Shown: positions 41,566 through 49,552, numbered from the stretch's first letter. The stretch: 64,000 nt of DNA from Bacillota bacterium (GCA_023423335.1 JAFAFU010000073.1:62001-126000), one strand, 5' to 3'. Notes: a model not told the origin generated them from the sequence alone. Program-made: numbers and translations.

Positions 41566-42447
41566 ATGTCACATAAGAACAAAAAATCTCTAGTTGACCA
41601 AGTGAAGCAATCTTTGGACAGTAAGCTTGCAATTGGTCGTTCCAAACATCAGGATAAGCTCTCTGAAAAGGAGAAAAAAGAAATTACATCAAATTATATT
41701 TATAGTTGGGAAACCTACCGCAGTTATCTAAAACATGGCTGTTATTTCGTTCTCTGGTGCAAAGAAAAATATCAGTGTAAAACCTTGGAACAATGCAGAT
41801 GCCATGTAGATGAATGGCTGGAAAGCAGAAAAGCTCTCTCTGCAAGTACGCAGAAATTAGAAGCAAGCTCCCTCGCCAAGATCTTCGGATGTTCTACCGC
41901 TGAATTTATAAAAACTGATGAGCGGTTAAGAGCGAATATCAAAAGAAGTCGTGGAACCAAGAAACATGATGCACATTTCTCTGAAATAAAGAATAAGGAG
42001 CTGGTAGAATTCTGTCGTGCCACGGGATTAAGACGTGCAGAACTTTCTGCTTTGATGAGAAACTGTCTGAAAGAAGAGGATGGGAAGTATTATATCACTG
42101 TTCGTTCCGGTTCTAAAGGTGGGAAATACCGTGAAGTGCCGGTAATGGGGGATATTGACTTGGTAGTCCGGTTAATGAATAAGGCAGGAGATAAAAAGGT
42201 CTGGGATAAGATACATAATGCAGCTGATATTCATTCTTACCGTGGCGATTATGCTACCACTATCTATCTTGAGAATGCAAGACCGCTTGAACTGATACCG
42301 AAGTGTGACCGTTATTATTGCCGGAAGGATAAGAAGGGTATCTGGTATGACAAAGAAGCGATGAAAATTACTTCAAAAGCACTTGGACATAACATAATCA
42401 GCGTGATTGCTGAACATTACCTAAATAATTCCTTGTTTTTAAAATAA
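41566..42447 (+). CDS. Tyrosine recombinase / integrase, apparently intact
   Basis: The product is 293 residues from ATG 41566; the frame opens earlier at 41497 with an implausible hydrophobic N-terminus. An N-terminal SAM-like arm or core-binding region (residues 25-110) precedes the catalytic domain (125-293). All catalytic positions are visible: Arg in TGLRRAELSAL, Lys in RSGSKGGKYREVP, HSYRGDYA (His-x2-Arg), LGHNIISVIAEHYL (His and the nucleophile Tyr). It resembles integrases of clostridial plasmids and ICEs. It is the best candidate recombinase for the tRNA-Gly islands. Confidence 0.85.
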   Translation: MSHKNKKSLVDQVKQSLDSKLAIGRSKHQDKLSEKEKKEITSNYIYSWETYRSYLKHGCYFVLWCKEKYQCKTLEQCRCHVDEWLESRKALSASTQKLEASSLAKIFGCSTAEFIKTDERLRANIKRSRGTKKHDAHFSEIKNKELVEFCRATGLRRAELSALMRNCLKEEDGKYYITVRSGSKGGKYREVPVMGDIDLVVRLMNKAGDKKVWDKIHNAADIHSYRGDYATTIYLENARPLELIPKCDRYYCRKDKKGIWYDKEAMKITSKALGHNIISVIAEHYLNNSLFLK

Positions 42448-42481
42448 TCTTGCATATTTAAAGTGAGGCATAGAAAGAAAA

Positions 42482-42541
42482 ATAACAAATAAAAATTAAA
42501 AACCATAACAAACAAAAGTTAAGAAATGATAACAAACAAAA
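42482..42541 (+). repeat. Three direct repeats downstream of the integrase
   Basis: ATAACAAA(T/C)AAAA occurs at 42482, 42505 and 42529, spaced 23-24 bp, about two helical turns. AAAGTGAGGCAT flanks them (42460 and 42557). The spacing and position suit integrase arm-type binding sites or iterons. Three copies only, so not a CRISPR. Confidence 0.55.
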
Positions 42542-42572
42542 ATGCCATCTTATAATAAAGTGAGGCATTTTT

Positions 42573-43300
42573 ATGAAACAAATCAATCTGGAAGAGAAAA
42601 AACTTTTGCAAGAATACTTTACCTGCGGTACAATGATGTCGGATGAGCTGGAAAGTATAGTTAAAGAAATGAAGAAAGAAAAAGTTTTACAAAATCATCC
42701 ATACCAAATAACACCGCCGATTAAGAACGGTGGACGCTGGATGACCTATATCCTTGATACAGAGGTAAATAAAAGAGTCAAGATTACTTCCTACACCGAG
42801 AATGGGATATATCAGAAACTATATAAGATTTATTTTCCAGTAAGAAAGAAACCTTGGAAATTCTGTATCCCCTGTGGATAGAGAAACGTAAGGGCATGAA
42901 CCTGAGTAGCAGAACGATTCAAAGAAACCGCAATCATTGGGAGAAGTATTACGAAGGCACTAAAATTGTTAGAAAGTCCATTGACAGAATAACAGTCGAA
43001 GATATCGAAGATTTCTTTCACAGCTGTATCAGTGATTATGATATGACTAAGAAAGATTTGGATAATATGAAGCTGATTTTCAAAGACCTGATGAAATATG
43101 CCAAGAAAAAAGGATTAATCTTATCCAATCCATATGATGATATCGAAATCAAGGTGAATGGATGTAAACCGCCGAATAATCCGAAGGATGAAAGCAGAGT
43201 CTATCTCCCGGAGGAAAAGGAGAAGCTCTTTCGTCAGCTGAACAAGCGGTTAATACAGGTGCCATACGAAACAGATGCCTATGTCTGCAAACCCTATTAA
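42573..43300 (+). pseudogene. Broken integrase, N-terminal part with frameshift and truncation
   Basis: The frame from 42573 (LEEKKLLQEYFTCGTMM..., up to LYKIYF) continues after about 42838 in the next frame (SKKETLEILYPLWIEKRKG, then SSRTIQRNRNHWEKYYEGTK). The two parts together are the N-terminal and core-binding regions of a large tyrosine integrase. A single-base indel near 42838-42843 separates them. The catalytic domain is missing: the frame ends at YETDAYVCKPY, just where catalytic box I would begin. Confidence 0.75.
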
Positions 43301-43355
43301 AACAAGGAGGAATGCACACTGTCTTACAAGTGTCTACAGCCTGTCTACAACTAGG

Positions 43356-44342
43356 CTAATTCATGCTAAGTTTATTTATAAGTAAATCAACAATCTCTTC
43401 TATTGAGGAATTGTTATAATCAATATACCCAGTTGTATCTAATAATCCTGGAATACTGGTATCGTCAAGCCTTAAAGGTAGAATGTATTCACGGTTTTCC
43501 TTAAATGCTTTAGCTTGAGCTGCTTTTCGTTCAAGATTTGTCCATGTTTTATTTGCGTAATTTGCTGAAATAATCATTAAGCAGAACTTTGCTTTTTTGC
43601 TGTATACTTCTGATAAATATGAATATAAATCTTTGCCCCATAAATTGGATTTTTCGTATTCGTCATAAAAAACCTTATAGTTTTTTTGTTTAATTAAATC
43701 TGAAATTTTTTTTGCAATTTCTCGATCCTCTCCGGCAAAGGAAATGGCAATATCGTATGTGGTCGTAATCAATTTATTTATTTCACCTCTTATGTCGTCA
43801 AATTTTACAAATAGTTCCTTGTAATAATTACCTAGTATGTGAGATAAGGTATTATATGGTGTTTGTAATTTTTTTTCAACAAACGTACCATTATTGAATA
43901 TAGGTGAAAATTCATCTATTACATTTAGAAATCCCAGTATCAGATCAAGTTCATCGATTAGTTTATGTTTTCTAGTTGTCGCAATATGTATACTTTCATT
44001 TATAAATAATTTACGAATATTGGGCAATTCTTCATCATCTATCGAATATAACTGTTCGTCTTGATAACTATCAAGTGGGTCATCATGCTTTTTATAAAAG
44101 GCCATAATGATTTTTACTGATAAATCAGCATTGCCGCCTAAAAGTTTTATTATATCAATAAACATAGGACTACATTTTATAAGAGGCAAAAGAAGGTGCC
44201 ATTCAACAATATTAAAATCATTTTTAAAGCAAATTTCTTCCATCATAATAAATGTATTTAAAACAGTATCCGTAAGAGTATAATCTTCTTTGACCAGATA
44301 ATTATGTAAATCATTTATTGCCATCTCGGGATTGATATGCAT
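43356..44342 (-). CDS. Clp_N-like / TIR-domain protein, candidate antiphage effector
   Basis: The 328-residue protein ends in a TIR domain (about 190-328): DIAISFAGEDREIAKKISDL, YDEYEKSNLWGKDLYSYLSE, FCLMIISANYANKTWTNLER, where the Glu after TWTN is the expected NADase catalytic residue. Residues 20-170 hold two helical units (VLNTFIMMEEICFKNDFNIV with EWHLLLPLI; NIRKLFINESIHIATTRKHK with LDLILGFLN) whose pattern matches the double repeat of the Clp N-terminal domain, normally an adaptor- or substrate-binding module. It stands alone with AAAGGAG before its ATG inside a tRNA-linked island. I infer a NAD-depleting defence protein triggered through the N-terminal domain. Confidence 0.75.
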   Translation of the reverse strand: MHINPEMAINDLHNYLVKEDYTLTDTVLNTFIMMEEICFKNDFNIVEWHLLLPLIKCSPMFIDIIKLLGGNADLSVKIIMAFYKKHDDPLDSYQDEQLYSIDDEELPNIRKLFINESIHIATTRKHKLIDELDLILGFLNVIDEFSPIFNNGTFVEKKLQTPYNTLSHILGNYYKELFVKFDDIRGEINKLITTTYDIAISFAGEDREIAKKISDLIKQKNYKVFYDEYEKSNLWGKDLYSYLSEVYSKKAKFCLMIISANYANKTWTNLERKAAQAKAFKENREYILPLRLDDTSIPGLLDTTGYIDYNNSSIEEIVDLLINKLSMN

Positions 44343-44507
44343 AAATTTTCTCCTTTAATTATGTAAGGATAATGAATATTTATAATAGAGAAATTCTTAA
44401 TAATCGATTATAGAATTGAATTGTTCCGATCTATTAATTCTTGTTTACTATTAAGGTAGATTGAAATTCTTTTGGAAATATAATATTTATTAAATTATTT
44501 ATATAGT

Positions 44508-44840
44508 AAAAAATTTCTTATCGAATTCAAGTAATAAATGCTTCAGATCATCTACATTAACAATAGAGACAAAAAGATTATTAATTTTTCCCATCATTTT
44601 TAGAATGTTTAATCCTAATCCCACGAAATAGAAAGATCCCCTATACTTTCATAAATCATATTTTTATACTCCAGTAAAATATTAACATAATCAATATATC
44701 ATATTGCAGCTAAAGATAAAAGAAATTTAATCTCTAAACCAAAGAATTTTTTAGGAAGAGTAGAGATATCAACACTTCTTAACGGACTACAGCTTCATAA
44801 AGCAAAAGATACTGAGATAGCTTATTTAGGCATTTCAGGA
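44508..44840 (-). pseudogene. Coding-like remnants of an unknown gene
   Basis: On the minus strand two frames carry protein-like stretches broken by stops and a shift: LPKKFFGLEIKFLLSLAAI, stop, YIDYVNILLEYKNMIYESIG, then in the next frame KMMGKINNLFVSIVNVDDLK and LLLEFDKKFFTI. No family is recognised. It could be chance in AT-rich DNA, but the stretches read like a decayed gene end. Confidence 0.3.
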
Positions 44841-44851
44841 TCTTACTATTA

Positions 44852-44873
44852 AGCGCGAGACGGGATTCGAACC
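44852..44873 (-). repeat. tRNA-Gly 3'-end fragment (att-like site 2)
   Basis: The 22 bases match 46719-46740 of the intact tRNA-Gly; identity stops in the T loop. The 41-bp repeat also seen at 36718 follows at 44886. Confidence 0.8.
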
Positions 44874-44885
44874 AAAATCCTACCT

Positions 44886-44926
44886 CACAAATACTGAAAA
44901 GAAAGGGGTTCCATCCACTTCTGATT
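44886..44926. repeat. Copy 2 of the 41-bp dispersed repeat
   Basis: Closely similar to 36718-36758 (differences mainly C/T transitions). Its place directly behind an att-like tRNA fragment suggests that it is a conserved element-end sequence. Confidence 0.6.
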
Positions 44927-45000
44927 ATGTGCATATAATTGTGCACATATTTTTTATGATTAAAACCTGTGCCAATACTTAAGAAATATAACATTTATAT

Positions 45001-45213
45001 CTATTTATATGGAGTACTTTTTCGCTTGAGTTTATCACCACCATTTTCTTCGTTCTCAGCTCCATTTATTTCTCTCATCATTGCATTTCTTTCATCCATG
45101 CACTTTAACATTTTTCTTACTTCGTTACCTGCAACAGGTCCCGATAATAATGTCGTGCAAATAGAAAGCATAATAAAAAATTGCTTGAGGCGTTTATATA
45201 TGCTATTTTTCAT
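45001..45213 (-). CDS. Small protein with signal or membrane segment
   Basis: A 70-residue product starts MKNSIYKRLKQFFIMLSICT, followed by TLLSGPVAG, i.e. a basic start and one hydrophobic segment that could be a signal peptide, and a charged tail (CMDERNAMMREINGAENEEN). The ATG at 45213 follows AAAGGAG; the frame is open to 45237. It lies 73 bp after a second small membrane gene and probably belongs to the same operon. No family is recognised; bacteriocin-like, holin-like or sporulation peptides are possible. Confidence 0.5.
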   Translation of the reverse strand: MKNSIYKRLKQFFIMLSICTTLLSGPVAGNEVRKMLKCMDERNAMMREINGAENEENGGDKLKRKSTPYK

Positions 45214-45286
45214 TTTTACTCCTTTTTTACATAACAAAAGAAAGACACCTTTAAATGTCTTTTCATATCACGGTGTAAAAAGGGGT

Positions 45287-45670
45287 TTAATCATTTAAAC
45301 GGATTTTTTGCGCTATTAAAGACCTTTTATAGATTTTAGAAAAATAGTCATGCTTATAGAAATAGTACTCACAGATTTGAATAAAAAGTATAATTGTACT
45401 AAATGTACCAACCGCATAAAATAGTAACTCAGACATATTTCTTGCATTAATACGATTAAGTATATTACTAATTATTTTATTCAGTAAAGAATTATTGCCT
45501 CCGTCACTAGAATAATTATATTCATTATTTACAGATGCTAGCTGTGCCTCTTGCATCTCTTGAACAGATTGAACTCCATAAATAGTTAGATGAAATGATA
45601 TACTAATTACGCAAAGGAACAGTAATAAATATATGATAAGTTTATATACTAATTTATTTTCTGTCTTCAT
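45287..45670 (-). CDS. Small two-helix membrane protein
   Basis: The 127-residue product has membrane helices at about 9-30 and 82-103, a Ser/Asn-rich loop between them (NNEYNYSSDGGNNSLLNKII) and a basic end. AAGGAGG lies 6 bases before the ATG. It is expressed from a good promoter at 45727-45699. The family is unknown. It forms a likely operon with the 70-residue protein downstream. Confidence 0.6.
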   Translation of the reverse strand: MKTENKLVYKLIIYLLLFLCVISISFHLTIYGVQSVQEMQEAQLASVNNEYNYSSDGGNNSLLNKIISNILNRINARNMSELLFYAVGTFSTIILFIQICEYYFYKHDYFSKIYKRSLIAQKIRLND

Positions 45671-45698
45671 TACTGTCCTCCTTACCTTTGATAGGGTA

Positions 45699-45727
45699 AT
45701 TGTAATGCAATATCATATACTAATCAA
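45699..45727 (-). promoter_or_regulatory. Promoter of the small membrane-protein pair
   Basis: On the minus strand TTGATT (45727-45722), a 17-bp spacer and TACAAT (45704-45699) lie about 30 bp upstream of the ATG at 45670. Confidence 0.6.
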
Positions 45728-46226
45728 GCAATTTCTTATAAATCCCAATTCGCACTACTAATCTAGAAGGTTATTTGCTGAAACTGCATAAATAATAGTG
45801 TACGCAATCTGGAATAGCGTATTATCTACACTTTCTAATAATGTGTACACTCTGATTCTAATTTTATAAATGAATTTCAGTTTTTATATGTAAAAGTTAG
45901 TCAAATAAATGTGATGAATCTACAAAAAAAGCACTATGAAAGTGCAAATTTCAACTTAGAGAGGAAGGAATCGAAAATACGAAGGCCCATGCGGTGCATG
46001 GATCCTTCGTATTCTTGATGTGGGGATGATGCAAAAGCGTCGCAGACCCCTCGGAGAGCGAGCAGGGCAGTTGTCAAACTGCCCTAGTGAGTTAATACAG
46101 ATAATCTGAATTATAAGAGTTGAAAATCATTTTCTTAAAAAGTCGTAAAAAAGTGCTCCTTTTTAAAATCGGCTGTCATTTTTATTAATGTAGCAGATAA
46201 ACAAATTTTTAAAAGGAGGAAATTTT
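45728..46226. other. Gene-free region with serial hairpins (candidate oriT)
   Basis: Apart from the hairpins at 45976-46085 and the AAAAGGAGG ribosome site before 46227, this 500-bp AT-rich stretch holds nothing recognisable. Confidence 0.45.
45976..46085 (+). other. Candidate origin of transfer: three stem-loops upstream of a relaxase remnant
   Basis: Stem A: AATACGAAGG (45976-45985) with CCTTCGTATT (46004-46013), enclosing CCATGC/GCATGG. A weak GGGG/CCCC pair is at 46022-46050. Stem B: AGGGCAGTT (46064-46072) with AACTGCCCT (46077-46085). The cluster is unusually GC-rich for the region and lies about 140 bp before a MobV-like remnant, the usual place of oriT. The function is inferred. Confidence 0.45.
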
Positions 46227-46547
46227 ATGGCAAATGTTTGTATTTTAAGACATCAAGGTCACATAAAATCCAAGATGCATTTTCCGTATCAACATAATTT
46301 CAGGACACTGAAAAACTACGGGAACAAAAACATTGATTCATCATTTACCCATCTTAACACTTGTATAGTGAATGATCTAAAAAATGGCGAAACCTATCTC
46401 ACTGCTTTCAATCGTATGTATAAAAGCGGAGAATTTAAGGGGCAGTTAAAAGTGCAAGGTGCAGTGGATAAGCAAACAAAGTTTTTAGATGAATTTCTGG
46501 TATATCCACCGAATGAGAAAAGATACGGGATATTCTCGGACAAGTAG
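46227..46547 (+). pseudogene. MobV-like relaxase, N-terminal remnant
   Basis: The 106-codon frame has a strong ribosome site and begins MANVCILRHQGHIKSKMHFP, followed by QHNFRTLKNYGNKNIDSSFT and HLN. The HN-x-R and NIDxSxTHLN patterns recall the first motifs of MobV/plasmid-recombination relaxases. The rest of the protein (catalytic His cluster) is missing and the frame runs into an integrase tail in another frame. Confidence 0.45.
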
Positions 46548-46690
46548 ATGAAAAGACCACACTCAGCTATATCTACAATCCAAATACGGAACAAGAGAAC
46601 CTGAACATTATGAATGAAGCTCTGAAAAAGAGTGATAAAATGAACAAGAAAAAGTGGTGCACATACGGTGCACATATCAGCGCAACAAAA
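46532..46690 (+). pseudogene. Integrase C-terminal remnant at the tRNA-Gly attachment site
   Basis: A frame without start reads ILGQVDEKTTLSYIYNPNTE followed by QENLNIMNEALKKSDKM, which matches the end of tyrosine integrases (box III His position here Gln, then the region with the catalytic Tyr). It continues open up to and through the antisense of the tRNA. Deletion appears to have fused it behind the relaxase remnant. It may be the lost end of the broken integrase at 42573-43300, though the intervening 3.2 kb makes this uncertain. Confidence 0.55.
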
Positions 46691-46714
46691 AATCCCTTGA
46701 AAATCAAGGGATTT
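46690..46714 (-). terminator. Terminator of tRNA-Gly
   Basis: AAATCCCTTGA and TCAAGGGATTT form an 11-bp perfect stem with a 3-base loop, followed on the minus strand by a T-run. Confidence 0.85.
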
Positions 46715-46718
46715 CGTC

Positions 46719-46790
46719 AGCGCGAGACGGGATTCGAACCCGCGACCCTCGCCTTGGCAAGGCGATACTCCACCACTGAGCCACTCGCGC
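46719..46790 (-). tRNA. tRNA-Gly (GCC), integration target
   Basis: A 72-base cloverleaf is read on the minus strand: acceptor GCGCGAG/CTCGCGC, anticodon GCC at 46758-46756 in loop TTGCCAA, T arm GCGGG/CCCGT with TTCGAAT. No CCA is encoded. Its 3' end is duplicated at 39430 and 44852. Confidence 0.95.
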
Positions 46791-46874
46791 ATATTAATTT
46801 GTACGTAAATCGATACAAATGATATAATAGCGTATGAGGGGGTCCTTTGTCAAGACTAAAATAATAATCTTTCA

Positions 46875-47444
46875 TTACCGGTTAGAGAGAGTGAGCCATT
46901 CATTCTTCAATATTCGGTATTCCACTCGGTCCTTTAATTTTCCGTCATGCCAGGTATATTCTCTGTAATCCGCTTCTTTTATCATTCCGCACTTTTGCAT
47001 TACCCGTTCCGAGCCGGCATTATCCTTAATACAGCCTGCCGATACACGGTAAACATCATTTTCTTCAAAGGCAAAGCGGATCATCTCCTTCACGGCTTCG
47101 GTTACGTAGCCACAATTCCAGAACCTTGGATATGTAAAATAACCCAGGCTCACCAATTTTCCAACCGGAGTTATCTGTGTAACAGTATATCCGATCTCAC
47201 CGACCAGTTCTCTGGTGTTTTGAAGCTCTATCCTGAGAAAAAATTTGGTTCGTTCCGGTTTGTTAATCTCATCAATGCATTGCAAAAGATTATCACGGGT
47301 TTCTTCTAACGTTTTTGTTTCAAGATTCTTAAGATAGTACATTACTTTTCCGTCTGACATTAAGTCGTGGTGGGTCGCCAGATCATCCATTCGGTGATCC
47401 CGAAGAGTCAACCGCCTTGTATGTAAAGTGATAAAGCCGGACAT
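46875..47444 (-). CDS. GNAT acetyltransferase, RimJ/RimL type
   Basis: The 189-residue protein shows the RimJ-type layout: TRRLTLRDHRMDDLATHHDL at the start, LVGEIGYTVTQITPVGKLVS, then LGYFTYPRFWNCGYVTEAVK (acetyl-CoA loop) and NAGSERVMQKCGMIKEADYR. Such enzymes acetylate N-terminal amines of proteins or antibiotics. AGGAGG lies 7 bases before the ATG. The substrate is unknown. Confidence 0.88.
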   Translation of the reverse strand: MSGFITLHTRRLTLRDHRMDDLATHHDLMSDGKVMYYLKNLETKTLEETRDNLLQCIDEINKPERTKFFLRIELQNTRELVGEIGYTVTQITPVGKLVSLGYFTYPRFWNCGYVTEAVKEMIRFAFEENDVYRVSAGCIKDNAGSERVMQKCGMIKEADYREYTWHDGKLKDRVEYRILKNEWLTLSNR

Positions 47445-47554
47445 TCATCTGCCTCCTAAGATATGAGTGATAAGGTATATGCCTTGTTACTCGAAGGTTA
47501 CAATATGCTTAACCCCGCACTCCCTGGGTGAAGCTGTTACTGTTAAGATTTTTC

Positions 47555-47923
47555 TTACCTTTTGATTTCATCAGATAATTTCGGGAGGCTTCGAAAATAG
47601 ATATGGTTCCCGTCCGGATCGCAAAAATGCATGTTTTTCGCTCCCCAGGGCTGCAGCTTTGGAGGATCAACGACAGGTATGCCAAGTCCCTGTAAACGTA
47701 TAAACTCCTCATCTACGTCTTCGACAGTGAAAGCCAGACTGATATTCCGGTTTTGGTTATTTTTTATCGTTCCATCATTATATACGGTTAAGGTTGTTCC
47801 TTCCGCAATAATAAATTGATGGACCTCATCCCTGCAATCCGATGTTATATTTAAGAGCTTCCGGTAAAAATCAGCCAACCGCAGTACATCATTCGTTTCT
47901 AAACACACTTCTCCGATTATCAT
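47555..47923 (-). CDS. VOC-superfamily protein
   Basis: This is a 122-residue glyoxalase/bleomycin-resistance-like protein: LRLADFYRKLLNITSDCRDE, a central NISLAFTVEDVDEEFIRLQG and the closing KNMHFCDPDGNHIYF. The DPDGN-x-I pattern near the end is the typical metal-ligand region. The ribosome site GGAAGG precedes the ATG. The ligand is unknown. Confidence 0.85.
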   Translation of the reverse strand: MIIGEVCLETNDVLRLADFYRKLLNITSDCRDEVHQFIIAEGTTLTVYNDGTIKNNQNRNISLAFTVEDVDEEFIRLQGLGIPVVDPPKLQPWGAKNMHFCDPDGNHIYFRSLPKLSDEIKR

Positions 47924-48106
47924 ATTCCTTCCTTTCTGTCAGGCGGTATTTCTTACCATTTTATCACAGGAAAACGCGAATATCTACTATAGACTAGATT
48001 TGAACACAGAAGATTATGAGTGCAGAGTACCTGTAAAATATTTGCACTCGTACCAGCCATAGTATATGGAACGGCTACCCGGAATCCTATATAATTACTG
48101 CTATTA

Positions 48107-48298
48107 ATGTATGCCGACTTTGGCAGGATATTTAAAACAGAATACACAGTAGCAATCGAGGGCGAGCAGATAAGCCAGGTCATCTACATGTTTTATATTG
48201 ATAAATATGGAGTTCAGATTACGGTGACAGATGCAGGAGACGGAGCTAAATTCCGGAAGGATGTGGAATATATGCTGGATTCCTTTACTTTGAAATAA
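48107..48298 (+). pseudogene. C-terminal fragment of a small lipoprotein-like protein
   Basis: A 63-codon frame without ribosome site reads like the last beta-alpha unit of a DUF1795/PsbP-like lipoprotein (ISQVIYMFYIDKYGVQITVT, then KFRKDVEYMLDSFTLK). Stops occur in frame directly upstream. I take it as a gene remnant. Confidence 0.35.
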
Positions 48299-48421
48299 GC
48301 GGGAAATTAATATTATTAAAAACACGCATATCCGGTAGACCGAAACTGCGTATTTTTGACTGAAAAGCTTAAGAACTCTGCCATCCTTTCATTCATATAT
48401 TGTGGCTGAATCACCGGTCAT

Positions 48422-49336
48422 TTATGGCTGTTCTTCCAAGCCTTTCCTCCCAGGCTTCTTAATTCGGGCTGTTATACTGCCTCCGCAGTTAAATAACAAT
48501 AATCCGAACAGGATAACCGATCCCCCAAAGAGGGCTGACAGATCGATCGTTTCATGGCCGATGATCACTCCGAAGAGACTTGCCAGCAGCGGAGTGATAA
48601 ACATATAGTTGCTGACGGAGGAGGTCTGTTTTGCTTTGGCAAAGGCCTTGGCCCAAGAGATGAAGGCAATTGCACTGGGGAAGATACCGAGAATTAATAT
48701 GTAAACGATCTGAATCGGCGGTGCCGCGGTTGCCTTATCAATGGACTCCGGTAAAAATATACCCAGCATTACAGTCCCTGCAAATATACTGAAGGCGGAC
48801 ACTTGAAGGGCGGAGTATCGCTTTGTCAGCTGCCGCTGGAGCAGATTATACCAGCTCAATAATATCGAGGCGCCAAGCAGCCACAGGATTCCGGCGTTGA
48901 CGGAGAAGCCCCCATCCATAACGGTAAGTATGATTACACCGGTAAATCCGATCAGAATTGCAGCCCATTGCAGTTTCTTCAGACGCTCCCCATAAATGAT
49001 TCGGGCGAAAATAGCCGTGGTGATCGGAGTCGTGGCGATGATCACACTGCTGGTAGCAGAAGTTACGGTTTCACAGCCCTTATTGAAGGCTATCATGTAC
49101 AGAAAAAAGCCTGTTGCGCCGGACAGGAGAAACCATTTTAGATCCGAGGGTCTCGGTAATTTTATTTTCAGAAGAAGTGCGGTAACAATAAGTGCAAGGG
49201 ATGCGGTAAAATATCTCAAAAAGCCCAGGGAAAATGCTGAAAAATAAGTCAGAGCCAATCTGGTGATCACATAAGCCAGAGACCAAAACAGGATGGTTAT
49301 AATTGCATAGGGATGAAAACTGTCTTTGAACTTCAT
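48422..49336 (-). CDS. EamA/DMT-family transporter
   Basis: The 304-residue product has ten membrane helices in two EamA repeats (residues 5-135 and 150-285). The first ends with VIIATTPITTAIFARIIYGE, the second with LLASLFGVIIGHETID, the usual repeat ends. The start is ATG 49336 after GAAAGG; an ATG at 49363 has no support. DMT transporters export amino acids or other metabolites; the substrate is unknown. Confidence 0.85.
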   Translation of the reverse strand: MKFKDSFHPYAIITILFWSLAYVITRLALTYFSAFSLGFLRYFTASLALIVTALLLKIKLPRPSDLKWFLLSGATGFFLYMIAFNKGCETVTSATSSVIIATTPITTAIFARIIYGERLKKLQWAAILIGFTGVIILTVMDGGFSVNAGILWLLGASILLSWYNLLQRQLTKRYSALQVSAFSIFAGTVMLGIFLPESIDKATAAPPIQIVYILILGIFPSAIAFISWAKAFAKAKQTSSVSNYMFITPLLASLFGVIIGHETIDLSALFGGSVILFGLLLFNCGGSITARIKKPGRKGLEEQP

Positions 49337-49552
49337 AGGAATACCTTTCTGCTGTAATTTCATGATTATTCATGTTGAATTATGTTGAATATATGATAAA
49401 ATAATGAAGACAAATGAATGATTGCCTCGTCTTATATAGGTAGGGTGATTGATACACGCAACCTGACTACATTAAGCACATTATAACACGGAGCTTGTAA
49501 AAAGCAATCTGGTAATGAAGGTATTACCAGCATCGAAGGAAGAGGATAAATT

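Larger units (their letters stand above)
44343..45000. other. Decayed region between the TIR gene and small membrane genes
   Basis: The 658 bp are very AT-rich without an intact gene. They contain coding-like remnants on the minus strand (44508-44840), a tRNA-Gly 3'-end fragment (44852-44873) and a copy of the 41-bp dispersed repeat (44886-44926). Confidence 0.5.

Noticed and set aside
42482..42541. Possible CRISPR-like repeat array
   Set aside because: Only three 13-bp repeats with 10-11-bp gaps, too short and too AT-rich; no cas genes in the window.
46610..46822. 70-codon ORF crossing the tRNA-Gly gene
   Set aside because: It is the integrase tail frame running on through the antisense of the tRNA; not an intact gene.
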